Positions 8,356 to 16,868 of a stretch of DNA of 64,000 nucleotides are shown one piece after another. Source of the DNA: NVTR01 sp036479015 (GTDB lineage: Bacteria; Pseudomonadota; Alphaproteobacteria; Rhodobacterales; Rhodobacteraceae). Numbering within the stretch: the stretch's first letter is position 1; every line of letters starts with the position of its first letter. Below the pieces are notes generated by a model. That model was not told the DNA's origin and searched no databases. It saw only the letters and a program-made list of their open reading frames with translations. The translations under genes and the position numbers were made by a program. The stretch lies in the NCBI GenBank assembly GCA_036479015.1, contig JAZGFB010000040.1, positions 46,323-110,322 of the forward strand, given 5' to 3'.

Positions 8356-8948
8356 ACCCTGCAGGGACGCGGCTGGACAGCCAGTTCGCGTTTCTGATGG
8401 AGGCTGACAAATTAAAGGCGATAAGTCGCGCCACGACGCTGGCCGATGCTTCCCGCCCGGAAAACAGCGCCGAACACAGCTGGCATATCTGCCTGTTCGC
8501 CCTGACACTGGCGGAATTTGCCGAACCGGGCGTCGATATCAATCGGGTGATCAGAATGCTGTTGCTGCATGACATCGTGGAAATTGACGCTGGCGACCAT
8601 CCTATTCATCTGGCTTTTGATGCTAACCAGGTTGCCATCGAAGAAGCCGCCGCTGCTGAACGGTTATTTGGCCTACTGCCCGCCAATCAAAGCACTGAAT
8701 TTCGCGCCCTGTGGGATGAATTTGAAGACGCCCAAAGCCCCGATGCAGTTTTCGCCAAAGCCATAGACCGGTTGGCCCCGGTTTTGCAGAACCTGCATTC
8801 CGGTGGCGCATCCTGGCGTCAATACCGCCCGACACTTGATCAAATAGAAGCCCGTGTCGGTGTCAAAGTGACCCGCGGCGCCCCAAAGCTTTGGGCACAT
8901 ATTAAACCACAAGTGGAAGAGTTTTTTCGGGCCAACGGGTTGGGTTAA
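8352..8948 (+). CDS. HD-domain phosphohydrolase (YfbR/HDDC2-like)
   Basis: This 198-residue protein has the HD metal-binding motif: His42 in SAEHSWH and His73-Asp74 in LLHDIVEID, with a distal Asp in AIDRLAPVLQN. Close relatives are 5'-deoxynucleotidase-like (YfbR/HDDC2), acting on nucleoside monophosphates; the substrate here is inferred. The TTG at 8352 is used because it keeps the conserved N-terminal RLDSQFAFLMEADKLK. The next ATG at 8397 would remove half of it. The TTG overlaps the TGA of the hydrolase gene. Confidence 0.85.
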   Translation: MNPAGTRLDSQFAFLMEADKLKAISRATTLADASRPENSAEHSWHICLFALTLAEFAEPGVDINRVIRMLLLHDIVEIDAGDHPIHLAFDANQVAIEEAAAAERLFGLLPANQSTEFRALWDEFEDAQSPDAVFAKAIDRLAPVLQNLHSGGASWRQYRPTLDQIEARVGVKVTRGAPKLWAHIKPQVEEFFRANGLG

Positions 8949-8961
8949 TTTTCTACCATAT

Positions 8962-8981
8962 CGGTATGCAATCGCATACCG
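8962..8981 (+). terminator. Hairpin after the HD-domain gene
   Basis: CGGTATGC and GCATACCG form an 8-bp perfect stem with an AATC loop, 13 bases after the HD gene stop and before icd. The downstream side is only weakly T-rich (CATTTGC), so termination efficiency is uncertain. Confidence 0.4.
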
Positions 8982-9046
8982 CATTTGCACCCGCCAGATA
9001 TTAGGCTAGAAGGCCACAACCGAATCCCGCCATCAAAGGACAACCC

Positions 9047-10261
9047 ATGAGCAAAATCAAAGTCGAAAACCCGATAGTTGAACTGGACGGTGATGAGATG
9101 ACCCGGATCATATGGGATTTCATCAAGCAAAAACTGATCCTGCCCTATCTGGATATTGATCTGCTGTATTATGACCTGGGCATGGAGGTCCGCGATGACA
9201 CCAATGACCAGATCACCATTGATGCAGCGAATAAAATTAGAGAAATCGGCGTCGGCGTAAAATGCGCCACAATCACCCCCGATGAAGATCGTGTCGAAGA
9301 ATTTGGCCTGAAAGAAATGTGGCGCTCCCCGAACGGCACCATCCGCAACATCCTAGGGGGTACAATCTTTCGCGCGCCTATTATCTGCAAAAATGTCCCC
9401 CGCCTTGTACCCGGCTGGACCCAACCGATTGTCATTGGCCGCCACGCTTTTGGTGATCAGTACAAAGCCACTGATTTTCTATTCCCCGGCAAAGGCAAGC
9501 TGACGATGAAATTTGTCGGTGAAGACGGCTCGGTCATTGAAAAAGACATCTTTGACGCCCCAAGTGCAGGTGTCGCCATGGGTATGTACAATCTGGATGA
9601 CAGTATCATCGATTTTGCCCGTGCATCTATGAATTATGGCCTGAAAATGGGCTGGCCAGTATATCTGTCCACCAAAAACACCATCCTGAAAGCCTATGAT
9701 GGGCGGTTCAAGGACCTGTTCGCAAAGGTGTTTGAGGAAGAATTTGAGGCCAAATTCAAAGATGCAAACATCACATATGAGCACCGTCTGATCGATGACA
9801 TGGTGGCAGCGGCAATGAAATGGTCTGGTGGCTTTGTATGGGCTTGCAAAAACTATGATGGTGACGTGCAATCTGATACCGTTGCCCAGGGTTTTGGCTC
9901 CCTTGGCCTGATGACCAGTCAGCTGATGACACCGGACGGTAAAATTGTTGAGGCAGAGGCAGCCCACGGCACAGTCACCAGGCATTTCCGTCAACACCAG
10001 AAAGGCGAAGCAACATCCACCAATTCCATCGCATCGATCTATGCTTGGACCGGTGGGCTAAAGCACCGCGCCAAGTTGGACAGCAATACTGCGCTGGCAA
10101 ATTTCGCCGAAACTTTGGAAAAGGTCATCGTTGACACCGTGGAAAGTGGCCACATGACCAAAGATTTGGCATTGCTGGTCGGCCCCGATCAGAAATGGCT
10201 AACCACCGAAGGCTTCCTGGAAAAAATCGACACCAACCTGCAAACTGCACTGTCTGCATAG
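9047..10261 (+). CDS. icd: NADP-dependent isocitrate dehydrogenase
   Basis: This TCA-cycle enzyme oxidatively decarboxylates isocitrate to 2-oxoglutarate with NADP. The 404-residue length and sequence (MSKIKVENPIVELDGDEMTR, SPNGTIRN for substrate binding, AAHGTVTRHFRQHQ for cofactor binding) match the homodimeric type shared with eukaryotes rather than the E. coli type. GGAC precedes the ATG. It is monocistronic, with a strong hairpin right after the stop. Confidence 0.97.
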   Translation: MSKIKVENPIVELDGDEMTRIIWDFIKQKLILPYLDIDLLYYDLGMEVRDDTNDQITIDAANKIREIGVGVKCATITPDEDRVEEFGLKEMWRSPNGTIRNILGGTIFRAPIICKNVPRLVPGWTQPIVIGRHAFGDQYKATDFLFPGKGKLTMKFVGEDGSVIEKDIFDAPSAGVAMGMYNLDDSIIDFARASMNYGLKMGWPVYLSTKNTILKAYDGRFKDLFAKVFEEEFEAKFKDANITYEHRLIDDMVAAAMKWSGGFVWACKNYDGDVQSDTVAQGFGSLGLMTSQLMTPDGKIVEAEAAHGTVTRHFRQHQKGEATSTNSIASIYAWTGGLKHRAKLDSNTALANFAETLEKVIVDTVESGHMTKDLALLVGPDQKWLTTEGFLEKIDTNLQTALSA

Positions 10262-10271
10262 CCGTCATAAC

Positions 10272-10303
10272 TACACCCCGCAATTTTCCTATTGCGGGGT
10301 GTA
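10272..10303 (+). terminator. Terminator of icd
   Basis: TACACCCCGCAAT and ATTGCGGGGTGTA form a perfect 13-bp stem with a six-base loop, 11 bases after the icd stop. No long T run follows. It lies between icd and the convergent DUF4167 gene and may serve both. Confidence 0.7.
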
Positions 10304-10331
10304 TACGAAGTCCTAAAAATGTGACGTCGGC

Positions 10332-10904
10332 CTATTCAGCGGCCTTGGGTTCTGCTGGCTGGGCAGCATTGCCTGTTGTCGCAACCGGCGAAGTCTTCGG
10401 CTTGCGCGTCCGACGTTTGACCGGCGCGGCCTCTGGCGTTTCAACCAACCCGCTGTCACCGGTGTTAACCATGGGCTGGACAAAATCCGGCTGGTCAGCT
10501 TGGGATGGATCAACATTCGCTGCCGGTTGTTTCGGCTGTTGATTGGACTGGTTTTGCTCACCGCGATTGCTATCATGGCCCTGCTGAGGTTGCTCTGAAC
10601 GGGTTTGCTGACGTTCACGATGCTCACGCTCTTGGGTTTCTCGTTTGGCATCAATTTCGCGCTGCGCTTCAGCCTGCATTCTTGTATAATGCTCTGAATG
10701 CTGCTGGAAATTTTCCGCGGCAACGCGATCATTTCCCAGTGTCGCATCCCGTGCCAACTGACTGTATTTCTCAATGATTTGCTGGGGTGTGCCACGCACT
10801 TTCCCCTCGGGTCCGGAACTGTCAAACACCCGGTTCATGTTGTTACCCGAATGGCGGTTGCGGTTATTATTTTTGTTGCGCGAGCGCGACTTAGAAGATC
10901 TCAT
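10332..10904 (-). CDS. DUF4167 domain protein
   Basis: This 190-residue hydrophilic protein begins with a very basic Arg/Asn-rich stretch and then has the DUF4167 core (GPEGKVRGTPQQIIEKY, ARDATLGNDRVAAENFQQHSEHY). The C-terminal half is low-complexity, rich in Gln, Pro and Glu, ending in an RRTRKPK basic patch. DUF4167 proteins are widespread in alphaproteobacteria and of unknown function. The basic, disordered make-up suggests nucleic-acid contact, which is inference. The gene often lies next to prmC-prfA, as it does here. Confidence 0.88.
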   Translation of the reverse strand: MRSSKSRSRNKNNNRNRHSGNNMNRVFDSSGPEGKVRGTPQQIIEKYSQLARDATLGNDRVAAENFQQHSEHYTRMQAEAQREIDAKRETQEREHRERQQTRSEQPQQGHDSNRGEQNQSNQQPKQPAANVDPSQADQPDFVQPMVNTGDSGLVETPEAAPVKRRTRKPKTSPVATTGNAAQPAEPKAAE

Positions 10905-11126
10905 GTGATTTTGGTCCAGCCTTTTGGCTTATGTATGAACCCGTGCCGTGGTTAGACAACGGCTATAAAGATAATCGGGTTCGATTGGATTTGCAGCTTA
11001 TGTGGCGGTCAGGAATCCAAGTTCCAAATACCGCGTGGTGGTGAATATGCATGCTAAATAGTGGAAAACAAGTAAAAACAGCGAATAAGCTCGTTTTATA
11101 ACCATGACCGGGCCAAATGTAGCCAA

Positions 11127-12005
11127 TTAGCTGCCGTTGTGTCCAATTACCACGCGGTCCAGACCATTCAGGTCTTTGCGAATCTCAATATCTGTTAGTC
11201 CAGCTTGGGTGAACATTTCTTGAACCGCGCCCCCCTGCCTGTGACCAATTTCAACAATCAACCTGCCGCTTGTCTCAAGATGGTCCATGACACGGTTGCA
11301 AATTACCCGATAGGCCGTCAGCCCATCCCCCCCATCGGTCAGCGCGATCGACGGCTCATAGTTCCGCACTTCAGGCTGCAAACCAGCCATTTCATCTATG
11401 GAAATATAGGGCGGGTTTGAAACGATCAGATCAAATTTGGGTGCGCCCCCTAAGCTGGCATTGGTTAAGCCATCAAACCAGTCCCCCTGCTGTAAATCTG
11501 CCCGCCCTGCCAGTCCCATGGCATCACGGTTGGTCGCTGCAATTTTTGCAGCAGCCACAGATTTCTCAATTCCAATACCTGCTGCCCCTGGGCGTTCCAG
11601 CAATAATGACAACAAAATACAGCCCGATCCGGTGCCAAGATCCAGCATTGTTTGAAAGCTTTGTTCCAAGGCCACATCAACCAGCAGCTCGGTTTCTGGC
11701 CTTGGGTCCAAAACATCAGGACCCACCACAAATTTGTGGCCATAAAATTCGCGCTGCCCCGTAATATGAGAGACCGGCACAAAAGATGCCCGTTTTTCCA
11801 AGGCACTTTGGTAAGTGCGTACCATTTCATCGGACAATACAGTATCACCGGCCAGTATAAGCCGATCACGTGTTACACCAATTGAATGGGCCAGCAATAC
11901 CCGTGCATCAGTTCCCGGATCAGCCGTTTTAGCCGCACGCAAATACCGCCCCCCCGCAAACTGGGCCTGCACGACGGTCATTCCGGCAGTGACGCCCGGT
12001 CTCAC
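11127..12005 (-). CDS. prmC: Release-factor glutamine methyltransferase PrmC
   Basis: PrmC N5-methylates the glutamine of the GGQ motif in class 1 release factors using S-adenosylmethionine. The 292-residue protein has the N-terminal helical domain, SAM motif I LDLGTGSGCILLSLL, and the catalytic NPPY in DLIVSNPPYISIDE. Its start overlaps the prfA stop by 4 bases, the classical prfA-prmC pairing that places enzyme and substrate in one operon. Confidence 0.95.
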   Translation of the reverse strand: MRPGVTAGMTVVQAQFAGGRYLRAAKTADPGTDARVLLAHSIGVTRDRLILAGDTVLSDEMVRTYQSALEKRASFVPVSHITGQREFYGHKFVVGPDVLDPRPETELLVDVALEQSFQTMLDLGTGSGCILLSLLLERPGAAGIGIEKSVAAAKIAATNRDAMGLAGRADLQQGDWFDGLTNASLGGAPKFDLIVSNPPYISIDEMAGLQPEVRNYEPSIALTDGGDGLTAYRVICNRVMDHLETSGRLIVEIGHRQGGAVQEMFTQAGLTDIEIRKDLNGLDRVVIGHNGS

Positions 12006-13051
12006 GCCCCCATCTCGGCCAACATGCTGGCCTGGTCGTCAGCGATCAATGCATCGATAATTTCGTTCAATTCACCGCCCATGATCTGATCCAACTTATA
12101 GAGCGTCAAATTGATCCGGTGGTCGCTCATGCGGCCTTGGGGAAAATTATAGGTACGGATCCGTTCTGATCTGTCGCCGGATCCCACCTGGCTTTTGCGC
12201 GCGTCCGAGCGTTCGTCATGCTGGCGCTGGCGCTCTGCGTCATACAGCCGGGTGCGCAGCACTTCCATTGCCAGCTCGCGGTTGCGATGCTGGGACTTTT
12301 CGGAACTAGTCACGATAATCCCGGTGGGTAAATGGGTAATGCGCACCGCAGAATCTGTGGTATTCACATGCTGCCCGCCAGCGCCGCTGGCGCGCATGGT
12401 ATCAATGCGAATGTCCTTAGCTGCAATGTCGATATCAACCTTTTGCGCCTCTGGCAAAACAGCAACCGTTGCCGCCGATGTATGGATGCGCCCACCGCTT
12501 TCAGTTTCTGGCACCCGTTGCACCCGATGCACGCCGCTTTCATATTTCAAGCGGGCAAAGACACCTTCGCCTTTGACATTGGCGATCACTTCGCGGATGC
12601 CGCCCAGTTCAGTCTGGCTTTCTTCAATAATGTTGAACTGCCAGCCATTTGAATCGGCGTAGCGCTGGTACATGCGCAACAGATCCGCGGCAAACAGCGC
12701 TGCTTCCTCGCCCCCGGTCCCCGGACGAATTTCAATTATTGCCGGACGGGCATCTGCTGCATCCCTTGGCAAAAGCGCTATGCGTAAATTATGCTCTACT
12801 TCGGGCAATCGGGTTTTCAGGCCCGGCAATTCTTCTTCGGCAAGCTCCTTCATTTCAGGGTCTTTGGCCCATTCTTCTGCTTCCGAAATATCGCCTAATA
12901 TCTGCCTATACTCGGCAATCTCGGCCACTACCGGGCGCAAATCTGCATATTCCTTGCCCAATGCAGCAATGTCGCCCCCGCCCGTGGCCATGCTGGCCTC
13001 AAGGAATTCAAAGCGTTCAGTGATTTGTCTGAGTTTGTCTAAAGGTACCAT
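12002..13051 (-). CDS. prfA: Peptide chain release factor 1
   Basis: RF1 recognises UAA and UAG stop codons and triggers peptide release. The 349-residue protein contains the RF1 PxT motif region (RVPETESGGRIHTSA, where PET replaces PAT), and the GGQ motif at residues 225-227 in SGAGGQHVN. It is followed by prmC with a 4-base overlap. Family and length are typical. Confidence 0.97.
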   Translation of the reverse strand: MVPLDKLRQITERFEFLEASMATGGGDIAALGKEYADLRPVVAEIAEYRQILGDISEAEEWAKDPEMKELAEEELPGLKTRLPEVEHNLRIALLPRDAADARPAIIEIRPGTGGEEAALFAADLLRMYQRYADSNGWQFNIIEESQTELGGIREVIANVKGEGVFARLKYESGVHRVQRVPETESGGRIHTSAATVAVLPEAQKVDIDIAAKDIRIDTMRASGAGGQHVNTTDSAVRITHLPTGIIVTSSEKSQHRNRELAMEVLRTRLYDAERQRQHDERSDARKSQVGSGDRSERIRTYNFPQGRMSDHRINLTLYKLDQIMGGELNEIIDALIADDQASMLAEMGA

Positions 13052-13125
13052 GACAGCCTGTTGCCCGCTGCAACCCGGCGGGTCAAGGGGTGGAAATTTC
13101 TACGAATTTGTGCTAGGTTTCTGTC

Positions 13126-13467
13126 ATGTTGAAAATTCTTGCAATATTCATCTTTGTTCCCAATCTGACGTTTGCGGGTGCGGCAGAGGACATTGCCGCC
13201 GCCAACAATTACTCTCAGGGGCCCTATGACTACTTTTGCACCGGCTCAGATGGTGCACGTCACGAACTTGGCGAAGTAGTTTGCCTGATAAACAACAGTT
13301 GCACCCAGACGTGGCTTGCCAAATGTGACATGAGCTTGAACAACCCCATGTGGCGCAAGGTTCAAGACGGTTGCCCGTCCGCTGGTTTATTGCACCGTTT
13401 CAACATGCTGCAGCCAATTCTTAATACGTCTCCGGTTGGCCCCACCATCAGACAGGCCAAAACGTAA
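13126..13467 (+). CDS. Small secreted cysteine-containing protein of unknown function
   Basis: This 113-residue protein has a hydrophobic signal-like N-terminus (MLKILAIFIFVPNLTFAGAA, probable cleavage near residue 18-20) and five cysteines spaced over residues 37-86, suggesting disulfides in the periplasm. The segment SLNNPMWRKVQDGCP looks conserved among Rhodobacteraceae proteins I recall, but no function is known to me. Its 3' end overlaps the convergent DUF1499 gene by 81 bases, which is unusual. The two reading frames are both plausible. Confidence 0.65.
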   Translation: MLKILAIFIFVPNLTFAGAAEDIAAANNYSQGPYDYFCTGSDGARHELGEVVCLINNSCTQTWLAKCDMSLNNPMWRKVQDGCPSAGLLHRFNMLQPILNTSPVGPTIRQAKT

Positions 13468-13812
13468 CCGACCATATATTATTAGCTGACTGCCGCCGCC
13501 GCCGCGCTCTGCCATAATTGTTGTATAGTCAGGTGCCCCCAGAAACAGCGAACGTGTGATATAAGTTATTTTACCTTCCTCAATGCGGCCTGCCAGCACT
13601 TTGGTCCTGGGGGTCGCAGATGCCGCCGCATCAATCGCGGATAGTGCTTCAGCAACGGAGCCTCGTATTCGAACAACTTTTAGATAGCCCAAGCGTTTAG
13701 GCGCTGATTTGTCAATAATCGCATCATGCCATTTTTCAGTCGATGATGGCGCAATCCGTATCCAAACCAGCACAACGAATGCGGCAATCATAATCCAGTT
13801 CAGCCAATTCAT
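13387..13812 (-). CDS. DUF1499 protein with N-terminal membrane anchor
   Basis: This 141-residue protein has one N-terminal hydrophobic helix (WLNWIMIAAFVVLVWIRI) followed by a soluble DUF1499-type domain. Features include RTKVLAGRIEEGKITYITRS, the FLGAPDYTTIMAE segment corresponding to the family F-PDY-TV motif, and a C-terminal RLRFGLSDGGANRRRI basic stretch typical of DUF1499. Function of the family is unknown. The last 81 bases overlap the convergent small secreted protein gene. Confidence 0.78.
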   Translation of the reverse strand: MNWLNWIMIAAFVVLVWIRIAPSSTEKWHDAIIDKSAPKRLGYLKVVRIRGSVAEALSAIDAAASATPRTKVLAGRIEEGKITYITRSLFLGAPDYTTIMAERGGGGSQLIIYGRLRFGLSDGGANRRRIKNWLQHVETVQ

Positions 13813-13948
13813 ATCCGACCCCGCTTACTGCCTACTTGTATTCACACCATAAATAGCAATTTCAGCGTTTCAATCAACACCGAACACATGGACATAACGC
13901 CATGCGCATAAGATAAGTCATTAACAGCTGAAATTTGTGGGGCTTTCA

Positions 13949-14767
13949 ATGGCACAACCCAATGACGAACTAATCAATGATCCTGACGGTGGCCTGCCCA
14001 GGTTACGCGAAATAATGCGCCGCTTACGCGACCCAGACACCGGCTGCCCATGGGATATAGAGCAAACATTTGCATCAATTGCGCCCTACACAATAGAAGA
14101 GGCCTATGAAGTCGCCGACGCAATAGAGCGGCAAAACTGGGCCGATTTAGAAGGTGAACTTGGCGATCTCCTGCTGCAAACCGTTTATCACGGGGCAATC
14201 GCTGAATCTGCTGGGCACTTTAACTTTGACGACATTGTTCGAAATATTTCCGACAAAATGGTGGCACGCCACCCCCATGTTTTTGGCGATCAAAGTCGTG
14301 ACAAATCAGCAGATCAGCAGACCATTGACTGGGAGCAAATAAAGGCGGCGGAACGTGAGGGAAGTGAAGAAAAGCGAACGCTGGACGGGGTGGCGGCCGG
14401 GCTTCCAGCATTAGTACGCGCTGTCAAATTGCAAAACCGTGCTGCGCGTGTTGGTTTTGACTGGCCGTCGACCAGGCAGGTGATTGATAAAATTTCCGAA
14501 GAAGCAGGTGAATTGACAGAAGCTCTGGAAATCAAATCACACGACCACGTCGTTGAAGAATTTGGTGACCTGATGTTTGTGATGGCCAATCTCGCCCGTC
14601 ACCTAAATATAGACCCAGAGGCCGCGTTGCGCCAGGCAAACACAAAATTCATTCGCCGCTTCAATGGAGTAGAAGATCGTCTAGCTGCAATTGGCAAGCG
14701 ACCCGAGCAGTCTGATCTGGCGGAAATGGACGCACTTTGGAATGTTGAAAAGCGCGCGAATGGGTAA
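13949..14767 (+). CDS. mazG: Nucleoside triphosphate pyrophosphohydrolase MazG
   Basis: MazG hydrolyses (d)NTPs to monophosphates and pyrophosphate, a house-cleaning role. Two tandem MazG domains are visible: the first with CPWD, EEAYEVADAIE and the ELGDLLLQ metal site; the second with SEEAGELTEALE and EEFGDLMFVMANLAR. Length (about 272 residues) matches E. coli-type MazG. The ATG at 13949 has GGGG about 6 bases upstream; a GTG at 13937 is an alternative. It is probably transcribed alone. Confidence 0.94.
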   Translation: MAQPNDELINDPDGGLPRLREIMRRLRDPDTGCPWDIEQTFASIAPYTIEEAYEVADAIERQNWADLEGELGDLLLQTVYHGAIAESAGHFNFDDIVRNISDKMVARHPHVFGDQSRDKSADQQTIDWEQIKAAEREGSEEKRTLDGVAAGLPALVRAVKLQNRAARVGFDWPSTRQVIDKISEEAGELTEALEIKSHDHVVEEFGDLMFVMANLARHLNIDPEAALRQANTKFIRRFNGVEDRLAAIGKRPEQSDLAEMDALWNVEKRANG

Positions 14768-14782
14768 ACCTTATTATTTTTA

Positions 14783-14798
14783 TCAGGTATTGACCTGA
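14783..14798 (+). promoter_or_regulatory. Palindrome over the -35 region of the iron-binding protein gene
   Basis: TCAGGT-ATTG-ACCTGA is a perfect inverted repeat 48-63 bases upstream of the ferric-iron binding protein start. It overlaps a candidate promoter: TTGACC at 14790-14795 and CTAAAT at 14813-14818, spaced by 17 bases. An operator here would block polymerase, fitting an iron-responsive repressor. The responsible regulator is not identifiable from sequence. Confidence 0.5.
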
Positions 14799-14845
14799 CT
14801 AACGGAGACAGGCTAAATAAGGGCAAATAATATTGGGAGCTTGTA

Positions 14846-15850
14846 ATGCTTAAATACCTGCCTGGCCTTATCGTGGCAGCACTACTTGCCACGCCGCTTG
14901 CTGCATCCGAAGTAAACATTTATTCGTACCGGCAACCTGAATTGATAAAGCCGCTTACGGATGCCTTTACTGCCCAAACGGGTATTGACGTGAATGTCGC
15001 TTATCTGGACAAAGGTATGATCGAGCGTCTGTTGGCAGAGGGCGACAGATCACCGGCTGATGTCATATTGACGGTGGATATATCGCGTCTGGCAAGGGCC
15101 GTAGAGGTAGGAGTTACCCAATCTGTCACATCCAATATCATGCAAGCCAATATCCCTGCCGATTTTCGTGACCCAGATGGTCACTGGTGGGGCCTAACAA
15201 CCCGCGCCCGCATTATCTACGCCAGCAAAGACCGCGTATCTGATGGCGAAATCACCACATATGAAGACCTGACAAATCCAAAATGGGCCGGACGCATTTG
15301 TTCCCGTTCAGGCACCCATGCCTATTCAAATGGCCTGACATCCGCCGTTATCGCGCATCTGGGCCAAGATGGTGCGCGCAACTGGCTTACCGGGTTAAAG
15401 GCCAACTTGGCCCGCAGGCCACAGGGCAATGACCGTGCACAAATTAAGGCGATCTGGGCCGGAGAATGTGATATTTCACTTGGTAACAATTACTATTTTG
15501 GTAAGATGTTGGCCAATCCTGAACAGGTTGAATGGGCTGATGCGGTGCGTCTGGTCTTTCCGACATTCGTTAATGGTGGCACCCATGTAAATGTATCAGG
15601 TGTCGCCATGACAAAAGCCGCCCCGCATCCGGTTCAAGCCCTGCAATTTATGGAGTTTTTAACCTCACCGACTGCGCAGGAAATATATGCTGAAGCTAAC
15701 TATGAATATCCCATTGCCCCCGGAACCAAGCCGTCTGAACTGGTTTCAGGTTGGGGGGAATTCACCCCTGATACGATAAACCTGATGGAAATGGCCAAAT
15801 TTCGTGCTGACGCTTTGCGGTTGGCACAGGAAGTAGATTTCGACGGCTAA
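14846..15850 (+). CDS. Periplasmic ferric-iron-binding protein (FbpA/AfuA type)
   Basis: This is the solute-binding component of a ferric-iron ABC transporter. The 334-residue protein has a signal peptide (MLKYLPGLIVAALLATPLAA, cleavage before SEVNIYSY), a periplasmic-binding fold, and the paired tyrosines in GNNYYFGKML that coordinate Fe(III) in the FbpA family. The motif NPKWAGRICSRSG is also typical. No permease or ATPase gene follows, so it is an orphan binding protein or its partners are elsewhere. A promoter with an overlapping palindrome precedes it. Confidence 0.9.
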   Translation: MLKYLPGLIVAALLATPLAASEVNIYSYRQPELIKPLTDAFTAQTGIDVNVAYLDKGMIERLLAEGDRSPADVILTVDISRLARAVEVGVTQSVTSNIMQANIPADFRDPDGHWWGLTTRARIIYASKDRVSDGEITTYEDLTNPKWAGRICSRSGTHAYSNGLTSAVIAHLGQDGARNWLTGLKANLARRPQGNDRAQIKAIWAGECDISLGNNYYFGKMLANPEQVEWADAVRLVFPTFVNGGTHVNVSGVAMTKAAPHPVQALQFMEFLTSPTAQEIYAEANYEYPIAPGTKPSELVSGWGEFTPDTINLMEMAKFRADALRLAQEVDFDG

Positions 15851-15929
15851 GTCAATAATGGGCGTTAGCGGCTGACCACTTTACATCCGCCAACGGCTCA
15901 TACACTGTCCCTGCTTCAAGGGGGCTAGT

Positions 15930-16868
15930 TTGACACGCAAAATCATCATTGATACCGATCCGGGCCAGGACGATGCTGTTGCAATATTGCTGGCTTTGGC
16001 AAGTCCTGAACAGCTAAACGTCATCGGTATTACTTGTGTTGCTGGGAATGTGCCGCTTGCCCTTACCAGCAAGAACGCCCGCATGATTTGCGAAGTAGCT
16101 GGCAAGTCTGATATCAAGATATTTTCCGGTTGTGATGCACCGTTGCAGCGCCCGCTGGTCACGGCTGAACATGTCCATGGTAAAACAGGCCTTGATGGGG
16201 TGGCGCTACCCGATCCAATACTACAATTGCAAAAGCAACACGGCGTTGATTTCATCATCGACACCCTGCGAAAAGAAGCAAGCAGCAGCGTTACCATTTG
16301 TGCACTTGGGCCGCTTACAAATATCGCAACAGCCCTACAACAGGCACCAGATATCGCCACACGGGTCGGTGAAATTGTGCTGATGGGGGGCGCATACTTT
16401 GAAGTGGGCAACATAACACCGGCGGCTGAATTTAACATTTATGTCGATCCAGAAGCCGCTGATATTGTTTTTAAATCTGGTATTAAGCTAACGGTAATGC
16501 CCCTGGACGTGACCCACAAAGCGCTTGTGACAAAAAAGATTGTTGATGGTTTTCTTGGCCTTAATACCCCTGTTGGTAACATCGTTACCGGTTGGACCGG
16601 GTTTTTCGAACGTTTTGACAAGGAAAAATATGGCTCTGCCGGTGCCCCTTTGCATGATCCAACAGTCATAGCTTATCTGTTGGCGCCAGAATTGTTCAAA
16701 GGCCGCCATATCAATGTTGAGATTGAAACAGTGAGCGACCTGACACTGGGCATGACCGTTGCCGATTGGTGGCGGGTGACAGACCGACCTGCCAACGCGA
16801 TGTTCATGGGTGATATCGATGCCGACGGGTTTTTCAATTTGCTGACGGAACGATTGGCCAGATTGTGA
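15930..16868 (+). CDS. Inosine-uridine preferring nucleoside hydrolase
   Basis: The enzyme cleaves the N-glycosidic bond of nucleosides in salvage. The N-terminal calcium-binding signature DTDPGQDDA occupies residues 8-16, and MGGAYFEVGNITPAAEFN and PLHDPTVIAYLL complete the family pattern (PF01156). At 312 residues it has standard length. The start is a TTG with a strong AAGGGGG box 6-7 bases upstream. Its TGA overlaps the GTG start of the SelO gene, so the two form an operon. Confidence 0.92.
   Translation: MTRKIIIDTDPGQDDAVAILLALASPEQLNVIGITCVAGNVPLALTSKNARMICEVAGKSDIKIFSGCDAPLQRPLVTAEHVHGKTGLDGVALPDPILQLQKQHGVDFIIDTLRKEASSSVTICALGPLTNIATALQQAPDIATRVGEIVLMGGAYFEVGNITPAAEFNIYVDPEAADIVFKSGIKLTVMPLDVTHKALVTKKIVDGFLGLNTPVGNIVTGWTGFFERFDKEKYGSAGAPLHDPTVIAYLLAPELFKGRHINVEIETVSDLTLGMTVADWWRVTDRPANAMFMGDIDADGFFNLLTERLARL

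Noticed and set aside
10905..11126. A tRNA-like stretch (GGGTTCGATTGG) upstream of DUF4167
   Set aside because: No acceptor stem or anticodon arm could be paired; it is only a T-loop-like string.
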